Positions 1-5,338 of a stretch of DNA of 5,338 bases are shown here, one piece after another. The number at the start of each line of letters is the position of its first letter. Within the stretch, counting starts at the first letter, position 1. A program made the translations under genes and the position numbers. The notes under the pieces were generated by a model. The model made no database searches and was not told where the DNA came from. It saw nothing but the letters and a program-made list of their open reading frames with translations. Source of the DNA: DASUFH01 sp036274645 (lineage in GTDB: Bacteria > Acidobacteriota > Terriglobia > 20CM-2-55-15); assembly GCA_036274645.1 (NCBI GenBank), contig DASUFH010000455.1:1-5338 (forward strand). The letters run 5' to 3'.

Positions 1-134
1 GCCAAGGCGGGGAATCCGCGCTTCAATAACGTTACTCACACTTCGTGTACGTCAATCCACTGAGACGAAGCGGCAGATTCCAGACGTAAACGTGAAATTC
101 ACTGGCCTAAGCTGTCGGCAAAAGTCCAAACTCC
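1..134. other. Left-edge region without a convincing gene
   Basis: No complete gene is visible here. Plus-strand frame 1 is open from base 1 to a TGA at 61-63 (20 codons, ending ...CTSIH). It could be the C-terminal tail of a gene entering from the left, which would run towards the antiporter gene. It is too short to recognise or to support as coding. The other open plus-strand frame runs straight through the repeat at 135-206 and into the antisense of the antiporter, so it is not treated as a gene. No tRNA-like or terminator-like structure is apparent. Confidence 0.3.
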
Positions 135-206
135 AGGGGCGGTCTATGACCGCCCGGCCTTTCAGGGGAATCTCTGTGAATCAGAGGGTGGTCATAGACC
201 GCCCCT
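135..206. repeat. Intergenic inverted-repeat element, copy A (REP/MITE-like)
   Basis: The 21-nt arms at 135-155 and 186-206 are inverted copies of each other with one mismatch (T at 189 where the other arms have C). Each arm is itself a hairpin of the form GGGCGGTC-TAT-GACCGCCC. The 30-nt interior contains a core at 160-180 (TTTCAGGG, two variable bases, ATCTC, one base, GTGAA) that is also present in copy B, 4 nt after the left arm in both. The element ends 3 bp beyond the antiporter stop codon, so it would be transcribed as a 3' structure and might stop transcription or stabilise the mRNA. There is no clear T-tract, so a classical intrinsic terminator is not shown. Confidence 0.85.
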
Positions 207-209
207 GCG

Positions 210-1769
210 CTAGTCCGCATCCTCGCCGGATTCCAGGCGCAACAGACGCGCATCGATGTCGGCCAGCAGCCGGTCCTGAGTCTCCTGGCTCATCGTTCCG
301 CGATGGCGCGCCTCGATCACACGCTCCTTTTCGACCATGAGGAGATGACGGCGCGTCTCATGCAACTCTTCGTCGCGCAGTTGTTCCCGCTCCAGATGGA
401 GTTCCTCGATACGCTTTTCCGCGTTCTGCACGAACCCCTGATAATGCGTCGTCACGGCATCCAGCACTGGAGGGCTCGCCAGCCGGGAGTTCTTCAGATT
501 GTCGATTTCGGTCAACGCGGCGCTCGCGGCCTGCAGTTGCCCCCGCGCGAGTTCGTAGGCCAGACGCGTTTCCTGAGCGCCCACGATCCCGAGCGCGCGC
601 AGCAGCGGGGCCATCGTGAGACCCTGAACCAGGATCGACAGCACAACGACGCCGAATGTGATGGTGATCATCAGCTCGCGGTGCTCAAACGACGTCGGCA
701 GGCCGAGTACAAGCACCATGGAGAGCGCGCCGCGCAACCCGCCCCAGGTGAGAACGAGATTCCACTGGCGGGGGACGCGGCTGCGCGCCAGATGCAGCAG
801 TCCCGAAGCGCCAAAGATGACCAGGGCGCGGCCGATGGTCACCGAAAAATACGCCACCAGAATGATGGGAAGTGAGCCCCAGAGCGTGTCCAGCCGCACT
901 TCAAGACCGATCAGGAGAAAAACGAGGGAGTTGAGCGCAAATGCGATGTACTCCCAGAATGTCTCCGCGGCCACCCTGGTGGATGGTGACATGCCCGTAC
1001 GCGCGCCGTAATTGCCGCAGAGCATACCGGCCGCGACGGTTGCGATCACGCCGGAGTATCCCAGCTGTTCGGCGGCGACGAAGGAGCCGTAGGCCGCAAT
1101 CGTGGTCAGCGTGATCTCGATCATCGGATCGTCGACACTGCGGATGACCTGAGAGACGCCAATCCCCACCACCCCTCCGATGACGGCGCCGCCCCCCACA
1201 ATGCGCGCGAAGTCGAACACCAGCCCGCCAAGCGAGAGATTGTTCCCTCCAACCAGGCCGAGAATGAGTGTGAAAAACACAATGGATGTGCCGTCGTTGA
1301 GCAGACTCTCACCCTCCACCAGCATGCCCAGCCTGCGGGGAGCGCCCAGGCTTTTGAACAACGCCACGACGGCAATCGGATCGGTCGCCGCAATCAGCGC
1401 GCTGAATACCAGAGCGTGCTGCCAGGTGAACTCCGCCGCCAGCCCCAGCCCCTGCGCGGCCGGTTCGAGCACGATCGTCGTGAGCGCGATGGCGGCCACG
1501 ACGCCGGGAACAGCCAGTCCCAGGATGGCGACGCGATCCCGCCAGAAGTCTTCGAACTCGATGTGAAACGCCGCTTCAAAGAGAAGGCCCGGCAGGAACA
1601 GGGCAAACAAAAGCTCCTTGGTCAGGTGAATCGGCTCCGGCACGTGTAATCCGCCCAGCAGGAGTCCGGCGGCAACGAGGGCAACCGTGTACGGGATCTT
1701 CAGCCGGCGGGCGGCAATGGCCACAGCCGTCGCCACGACGAAAAGCAGAATGAGCGTGGTCTCGTGCAT
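210..1769 (-). CDS. CPA1-family cation/proton antiporter (NhaP-type Na+/H+ exchanger)
   Basis: This is a 519-residue inner-membrane exchanger that would swap Na+ (or Li+/K+) for protons in pH and salt homeostasis. About 12-13 hydrophobic segments fill residues 4-390. Family hallmarks are ATDP at 128-131 (Asp130), GESLLNDG at 153-160 with the Asn158-Asp159 pair typical of the electroneutral CPA1 branch, and WGGLRGALS at 342-350 with Arg346. Residues ~400-519 form a hydrophilic Glu/Arg-rich tail (for example EKRIEELHLEREQLRDEELH) that is probably helical or coiled-coil and cytoplasmic, and may be regulatory. The ATG fits the usual short MHE-type N-terminus just ahead of the first membrane helix, although no strong Shine-Dalgarno precedes it. 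The gene stands alone and is flanked on both sides by copies of the same repeat. The CPA1 assignment is firm. The ion preference cannot be read from the sequence, and a K+/H+ role is possible. Confidence 0.93.
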   Translation of the reverse strand: MHETTLILLFVVATAVAIAARRLKIPYTVALVAAGLLLGGLHVPEPIHLTKELLFALFLPGLLFEAAFHIEFEDFWRDRVAILGLAVPGVVAAIALTTIVLEPAAQGLGLAAEFTWQHALVFSALIAATDPIAVVALFKSLGAPRRLGMLVEGESLLNDGTSIVFFTLILGLVGGNNLSLGGLVFDFARIVGGGAVIGGVVGIGVSQVIRSVDDPMIEITLTTIAAYGSFVAAEQLGYSGVIATVAAGMLCGNYGARTGMSPSTRVAAETFWEYIAFALNSLVFLLIGLEVRLDTLWGSLPIILVAYFSVTIGRALVIFGASGLLHLARSRVPRQWNLVLTWGGLRGALSMVLVLGLPTSFEHRELMITITFGVVVLSILVQGLTMAPLLRALGIVGAQETRLAYELARGQLQAASAALTEIDNLKNSRLASPPVLDAVTTHYQGFVQNAEKRIEELHLEREQLRDEELHETRRHLLMVEKERVIEARHRGTMSQETQDRLLADIDARLLRLESGEDAD

Positions 1770-1847
1770 CGCCCAAAGGATAGTCCAGGGAAATCAGGAA
1801 TGTCGCGTCTGCAACGCGCAACGAGAAACATAGGGTCCCCGCCTGCT

Positions 1848-1941
1848 TGTAGGGGCGGTCTATGACCGCCCAGCGTTTCAGGGTGATCTCCGTGAAGAGA
1901 TTCCACTTCGAAACATCGGGCGGTCATAGACCGCCCCTACA
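1848..1941. repeat. Intergenic inverted-repeat element, copy B (REP/MITE-like)
   Basis: The arms at 1848-1871 and 1918-1941 are perfect 24-bp inverted repeats. Like copy A, each arm contains the self-complementary GGGCGGTC-TAT-GACCGCCC hairpin or its reverse complement. The 46-nt interior carries the same core as copy A at 1876-1896, again 4 nt after the left arm, followed by 21 nt absent from copy A. An additional GTTTC/GAAAC pairing (1875-1879 with 1910-1914) could extend a cruciform inward. The element lies between the divergent antiporter gene and the secreted-protein gene, about 80 bp upstream of the antiporter start. A regulatory effect on either gene is possible but not shown. Confidence 0.88.
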
Positions 1942-2037
1942 GCGGACGCAGACGGAAAGGATACGGATTGGGTGTGGATTCCCACGTTTAATCGCCTGAA
2001 GCAATCGCCCTACACTGCTTTGATCTGCAAGTTTCTC

Positions 2038-2044
2038 AGGAGGG
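2038..2044 (+). promoter_or_regulatory. Strong Shine-Dalgarno for the gene at 2053
   Basis: AGGAGGG lies 8 nt before the ATG at 2053. This fixes that codon as the start in preference to the in-frame Met codons at residues 5, 9 and 15. The resulting N-terminus gives a well-formed signal peptide, which agrees with the choice. Confidence 0.8.
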
Positions 2045-2052
2045 TGGCGTAA

Positions 2053-2685
2053 ATGAACCATCGAATGCTTGTCTCGATGGCGCTGACGGTTGCGATGGTG
2101 GTACCGCTGACTGCGCAACGGCCTGCGGACAGGGAAAGGATTGCGGATCTCGTCCCGATCGAGATCCGGCCCGGCCTGAATCGCATTCCGAACGCCGAAG
2201 GGGACGGACGCGACGCGCAGGTTTTCAGCGCATGGCGCGATAACGGCAACGCCTGGGGATATCGCATCTTCATCGTGACGATGCCGGAACGATCCGCCAG
2301 CGGCCTGGCGGAAACGGCATGGTCGGTGGTCGGAATCGGGGCGGAGGGGAGCGGAATTGAAAGGGACACCATTCGGGACACGCCGCACACCGGCGAAGAC
2401 GCCGTCGTCAGCGTGCGTTTCGCGCGCGCCGCGCTCGACGGCAAGCCGGCCACGCTGCTGATCACTGCGGAGCGCCGTGGATGGATAACCGTCCCGGATC
2501 CCTCGCCCGCGCTCATCCGGATCTACGTGTTGAGAAACGCCTCCGAGCGAGGGGAGTTCGTGGGCACGACGCCGGATGTTTTCCTGCCCGTCATCAGTTT
2601 TTCCACCACGCAGAACTATTCAGACGCCGATGCGGCGCTCCAGGCGGAATTGAACCTGCCGCTTCCGGAGGAAAAGAAGAACTGA
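2053..2685 (+). CDS. Secreted/periplasmic protein of unknown function
   Basis: This 210-residue protein is not one I can place in a family. The N-terminus reads as a Sec signal peptide: basic His3-Arg4, a hydrophobic core at residues 5-19, and a probable cut after Ala21 (PLTA|Q). The mature part of about 189 residues has no membrane helix and no cysteine. It alternates short hydrophobic runs (GYRIFIVTM, ATLLITA, ALIRIYVL), suggesting a beta-rich soluble domain, and ends in a Glu/Lys-rich tail (LPEEKKN). No catalytic motif or metal-binding pattern stands out. Translation should be efficient given the AGGAGGG 8 nt upstream of the ATG. The gene is divergent from the antiporter and converges tail-to-tail with the large protease/zinc-hydrolase gene, with only 6 bp between stops. 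Composition resembles its neighbours, so there is no sign of recent transfer. The gene is very likely real, but its function is unknown. Confidence 0.8.
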   Translation: MNHRMLVSMALTVAMVVPLTAQRPADRERIADLVPIEIRPGLNRIPNAEGDGRDAQVFSAWRDNGNAWGYRIFIVTMPERSASGLAETAWSVVGIGAEGSGIERDTIRDTPHTGEDAVVSVRFARAALDGKPATLLITAERRGWITVPDPSPALIRIYVLRNASERGEFVGTTPDVFLPVISFSTTQNYSDADAALQAELNLPLPEEKKN

Positions 2686-2691
2686 GGTTTC

Positions 2692-5106
2692 CTAAAACGG
2701 ATATTTGTCCAGGGCCATCGACGGAACGAAGTTCTTATCGTTGTACCGGCTCTTGACCTCTGTCTTCGTCCGTTTGGCGCCCTGCCCGATTTTGGTGTCG
2801 CCGTGTCCCTGGGTCCAGGCGTCGCGCCAGAACCTGGCCAGGTATCGCGAGCCCCGCGCCATACATTCCACGGTCTGAGTTCCGAAGGCCGTCCACATCG
2901 CCTCTTCGCGCTCGGCTTTTGAGAGCGGATGGAATTCCACCCACTTCTCGACGATGTCGCCCGGAAGCAGGGTCTTCCGCGTGGCCGCGATCAGATCGAG
3001 CAATCCTTTCGCTGCCTCGAAACCGTTGGACATTGCGGCAATGGTTTCGCCGGGATCGGCCTCCTGCCTCTGGATCTCGGTTTCGATAAGCGCGGCAAGA
3101 CTCTTCTCCAGGAACCCGTAATCGATCATCTCGTCCTCGTAACCGGCGTGAACGCCATCCGCTTCCATCTTTTTGCCAGGCGAATGCGGTCGATCGACAA
3201 CCCGGTCCGGATCGCCCTGGGACAGATAGGATGTATGCAGCGGCTGACACGCGTCGCCGATGTAGTGAATCAACACGCCCCCGGCCACCAGGAAGTCCAC
3301 CTGATTGCCGGCGCCGGCCGCCACAACCATGGCGTCAAACAACTGCCACACCCGGAAAGGCAGCGCGCCCCAGTGCTTCTGCCTGGTGGGCTTGGGCTCT
3401 CCAAGAGCGGCTGCCCAGGCGTCGTACATCGGCTTGACCGAAGCGTAGTAGTCGATCCATACCTGCGGCTTCAGGTGATTCACCGGATCCGCGAGATTGA
3501 ACTCGAGAAACGTGGTAAACGCCTGGTACGGGAGATCGATGTCGGCGAAGTGATTCGGGTTGTCGGCGCTGCCCCGGCTTCCGGGACCGGCGACGCGGTG
3601 TTTCTTTCCGTTGCTGTCCTCCGTCTGGTAGAAATTGACATTGCCCTTCCAGACGTTGTCCGGCACGTCAGCCAGCTGGACGAAACGGGGATGCGCCGCG
3701 TTCGTCGCGCCCTGTTTCAGAACCTTGGGATCATTGCCCAGCGCGTCATCGGGCGTGACCGTGAGCAGCTCGAGGTTTTTCTCCACGAACTTCTTGAGTT
3801 TGGGCGACGCGAGCAGTCCCAGAGCGACCGGCAGCATTCCGCCGATGACGTAATGACCGACCCACCCCCAGATGTATTCCTGGTCGGCGTTGATATCGCG
3901 GACGAGGTCGAGGTTGAGACGATCCAGCGCGGTGCTGAGCGATGTGGCCAGCGCGTACGGACGCGACAACCGCTTTCCCTGTTCGATGAATTCGTTCCGG
4001 CCCCACAGCAACGAGAATGGATAGTAGGAAAAGCGGCGCGGACTGTACGTTCGCCCATGCGCGTCGATCTCTTCGTGTTCGATGAACAGCACCGTCCCTG
4101 AATCGCCGTGATGAACCGCGAAGGTGATGTTCTCGTTCGGTTTTTCCTCGCGTTCCTCTTCGGCGTGGGGCCCGGTCTCCGGGCCGATGAGGAAGTCGGC
4201 AATGTATTCGGATCCTCCCATGGCCTTGAATCGGTAAAAGAGTCCATGGATCTCGCCACGGATCTGCCCGGACACCGCCGAATCGCCAACCACTTTCATG
4301 CCGATGAGTTTGAGATCGAAGCTGTTGTCGTAAAGATCCAGCACCGGGCACGGCTCGGGTATGCCTACGAACTGGGTCTTCCACTGCGTGATGTCGTCCA
4401 GATCGACGAGCCCCACGTCCATCAGCAGATGCTGATGGTGCGACATAAACGCCGGGTAGATTTCCGCGAACGACTCGCGCGTGATGCCCTTCGACGAGTT
4501 CACGCCGATGCGCGCCGAGCGGCTGCCTCGCACAGCTTTGATCACCGACCCGATGGGACCCAGCGCGTGGCGGTTCGTCAGAGCGTAGTAGCGCTCGCCG
4601 TCGCGAACCACACAGCCGGCGGTGGCGACCCGCGTCATCCCCTGCCCGTCTTCGTTGAGGATGGCGGCGCCCGGTCCCAGAAGATTCCGCGGAACGAGTT
4701 GCCTGGGCTCAACGCGCAGGTCCATGTCGAAACTCTGCTTGCGGGCCTCGATCACGCAGACCGGAACGGTCCGGCCATCCGGCAGGTAGAGCGTTCTCGG
4801 CACGACATCGGAGGGATCCGCCTTCGACAGGCGCTCCTCTTCGTCCCACTCGGAAACGTACACATACACACATGGCCATGAGTCCGGCCGGATCTCCGAA
4901 TTGAACAGCGTGCGCCGCGGCGCTCTTGGCGTGGGCTTCGGCCGTTCATCGGGCGGGTCTTTCCGGCGCATGCGATAAAGTCCGATCGCCGTGGCCACGA
5001 CGTTCTTCTTGTTCAACAGGTGGTAATGAAAAAGGTCCCGCGCTTCGAGCAGGTCCTTCAACGAGAGCGAACTGAAGCGGCTGCTGTTCTTGAAAAGGGT
5101 GTCCAT
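2692..5106 (-). CDS. Trypsin-like (Nal1-type) protease fused to an S1/P1 nuclease / zinc phospholipase C-like domain
   Basis: This 804-residue protein has two apparent enzyme modules. Residues ~15-125 resemble the N-terminal region of Nal1-like trypsin-fold proteins (NVVATAIGLYR at 35-45, later VPVCVIEA at 114-121). Residues ~155-375 carry a plausible triad: His180 in TNRHALG, Asp230 in MDVGLVDL, and Ser336 in HHGDSGTVLF. From residue 413 the ligand series of the S1/P1 nuclease and zinc-phospholipase C superfamily appears in order: W413-x3-G-H418, Asp480 or Asp483, His519 in HFADID, H614-x3-D618-x5-H624 in IHYIGDACQPLH, and H653-x3-E657 in HAGYE. GALPFRVWQLFDAM (580-593) also fits the family. 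The basic C-terminus (~772-804) is unassigned. No signal peptide or membrane helix is evident, unlike typical exported family members. The start is supported by GGAGG 6 nt upstream (5113-5117) and a TATAAT box. The substrate could be nucleic acid or phospholipid, and a defence or toxin role is only a guess. Domain calls are by motif. Confidence 0.85.
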   Translation of the reverse strand: MDTLFKNSSRFSSLSLKDLLEARDLFHYHLLNKKNVVATAIGLYRMRRKDPPDERPKPTPRAPRRTLFNSEIRPDSWPCVYVYVSEWDEEERLSKADPSDVVPRTLYLPDGRTVPVCVIEARKQSFDMDLRVEPRQLVPRNLLGPGAAILNEDGQGMTRVATAGCVVRDGERYYALTNRHALGPIGSVIKAVRGSRSARIGVNSSKGITRESFAEIYPAFMSHHQHLLMDVGLVDLDDITQWKTQFVGIPEPCPVLDLYDNSFDLKLIGMKVVGDSAVSGQIRGEIHGLFYRFKAMGGSEYIADFLIGPETGPHAEEEREEKPNENITFAVHHGDSGTVLFIEHEEIDAHGRTYSPRRFSYYPFSLLWGRNEFIEQGKRLSRPYALATSLSTALDRLNLDLVRDINADQEYIWGWVGHYVIGGMLPVALGLLASPKLKKFVEKNLELLTVTPDDALGNDPKVLKQGATNAAHPRFVQLADVPDNVWKGNVNFYQTEDSNGKKHRVAGPGSRGSADNPNHFADIDLPYQAFTTFLEFNLADPVNHLKPQVWIDYYASVKPMYDAWAAALGEPKPTRQKHWGALPFRVWQLFDAMVVAAGAGNQVDFLVAGGVLIHYIGDACQPLHTSYLSQGDPDRVVDRPHSPGKKMEADGVHAGYEDEMIDYGFLEKSLAALIETEIQRQEADPGETIAAMSNGFEAAKGLLDLIAATRKTLLPGDIVEKWVEFHPLSKAEREEAMWTAFGTQTVECMARGSRYLARFWRDAWTQGHGDTKIGQGAKRTKTEVKSRYNDKNFVPSMALDKYPF

Positions 5107-5112
5107 GAGGCG

Positions 5113-5117
5113 CCTCC
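5113..5117 (-). promoter_or_regulatory. Shine-Dalgarno for the protease/zinc-hydrolase gene
   Basis: On the minus strand, GGAGG is followed by 6 nt and then the ATG ending at 5106. It supports this start, and no in-frame extension is needed to explain the conserved N-terminal region. Confidence 0.7.
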
Positions 5118-5131
5118 GCTGGGACGGCGGG

Positions 5132-5159
5132 ATTATAGCCGGGGTTGGCGTATAACGCC
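5132..5159 (-). promoter_or_regulatory. Candidate promoter with a small palindrome in the spacer
   Basis: The minus strand reads a perfect TATAAT at 5137-5132. This would place the transcript start near 5125, giving a leader of about 19 nt that still contains the GGAGG. There is no good TTGACA-like -35 at 16-18 bp. Where the spacer and -35 region would lie, 9 bp upstream of the -10 box, there is a 13-bp palindrome, GGCGT-ATA-ACGCC (5147-5159, plus-strand reading). A weak -35 together with a palindrome in this position would suit a regulator-dependent promoter. This is an inference from the sequence only. Confidence 0.4.
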
Positions 5160-5278
5160 TTCTTCCAAACGATGCTGGACGCGAATGTCAGGTTGCTCCC
5201 AAGACCATTTAGCGAAGAGAGTGCATCATCCTCAGGCTTGAAGTCAGCTCAAAGAGGACAATCAGGAACAACATGAAG

Positions 5279-5338
5279 GGGAATGAGGGACAGAGAGCAA
5301 TTTCGCGAACGCGAAATTGCTCTCTGTCCCTCATTCCC
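5279..5338. repeat. Perfect 60-bp palindrome at the window edge
   Basis: The arms at 5279-5307 and 5310-5338 are 29 nt each and perfectly complementary around an AA loop at 5308-5309. The left arm begins GGGAATGAGGGACAGAGAGC and the centre is CGCG-AA-CGCG. There is no T-tract inside the window to mark a terminator, and no open reading frame overlaps it meaningfully. It could be a dispersed palindromic repeat, the end of a mobile element continuing to the right, or a fold-back artefact if the window edge is a contig end. Pairing may extend beyond the window, since the base at 5278 is also G. Confidence 0.85.

Noticed and set aside
135..206. CRISPR-like or tRNA-like interpretation of the repeated GGGCGGTC/GACCGCCC units
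   Set aside because: There is no regular repeat-spacer array and no cloverleaf. The units are inverted pairs within two isolated elements about 1.7 kb apart.
135..206. Repeat copy A as a classical intrinsic terminator of the antiporter gene
   Set aside because: The hairpins are strong, but no run of T follows on the minus strand. A terminating role remains possible but is unsupported as a separate call.
303..875. 190-codon open frame on the plus strand
   Set aside because: It is antisense to the antiporter's C-terminal part and has a Gln/Arg/His-rich, non-domain-like translation.
1804..1818. CGCGT-CTGCA-ACGCG inverted repeat upstream of the antiporter
   Set aside because: Five-base GC-rich arms arise readily by chance, and no promoter is clear nearby to give it meaning.
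1988..2016. Possible promoter for the secreted-protein gene (TTAATC, 17 bp, TACACT)
   Set aside because: It has only 3 of 6 and 4 of 6 matches to consensus, which is too weak to call without transcript data.
1924..2388. Minus-strand open frames opposite the secreted-protein gene (also 2010-2516)
   Set aside because: They have no ribosome-binding site or recognisable motif, one of them runs into repeat copy B, and the plus-strand gene has a signal peptide and a strong Shine-Dalgarno.
2929..4101. 390-codon open frame on the plus strand opposite the protease/zinc-hydrolase gene
   Set aside because: It is entirely antisense to a gene with clear domain motifs, Shine-Dalgarno and promoter. Its translation is low-complexity and Arg/Val-rich, with no recognisable domain. 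Long antisense frames are expected in GC-rich DNA.
4108..4881. 257-codon open frame on the plus strand
   Set aside because: It is antisense to the protease domain, has no recognisable motif, and fits a GC-driven shadow frame.

Overview
The window is GC-rich bacterial DNA (roughly 60% GC by eye). It holds three complete genes and a set of strongly structured intergenic repeats. There is no rRNA, tRNA, CRISPR array or recognisable transposase. The look of the DNA and proteins (a Sec-exported orphan protein, a Nal1-like protease and self-complementary GGGCGGTC/GACCGCCC intergenic repeats) makes me lean towards Acidobacteriota or a similar soil lineage. That is an impression, not a demonstrated assignment.

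Layout: bases 1-134 carry no convincing gene, at most a 20-codon tail of a gene entering from the left. Bases 135-206 hold repeat copy A, which sits 3 bp beyond the stop codon of a CPA1-type cation/proton antiporter (210-1769, minus strand). Upstream of the antiporter start lies a larger copy B of the same repeat (1848-1941), so the antiporter gene is bracketed by two copies in the same orientation. A small secreted protein of unknown function follows on the plus strand (2053-2685), with a strong Shine-Dalgarno sequence. Only 6 bp separate its stop from the stop of a large convergent minus-strand gene (2692-5106). That gene has a likely -10 box and Shine-Dalgarno just upstream. The right edge of the window is a perfect 60-bp palindrome (29-bp arms, AA loop).

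The most notable object is the 804-residue protein encoded at 2692-5106. Its N-terminal half looks like a Nal1-type trypsin-fold serine protease (His180, Asp230, Ser336 in GDSG). Its C-terminal half carries the full metal-ligand pattern of the S1/P1 nuclease and zinc-dependent phospholipase C superfamily (W413...GH418, H519, H614xxxD618, H624, H653xxxE657). In characterised members of that superfamily the Trp is the mature N-terminus and its free amino group binds zinc. Here the Trp is internal, directly after a protease domain, which suggests a self-processed or protease-activated zinc hydrolase. The three genes do not form an obvious pathway. The antiporter is housekeeping-like, while the protease/zinc-hydrolase fusion appears to be a stand-alone, independently transcribed gene.
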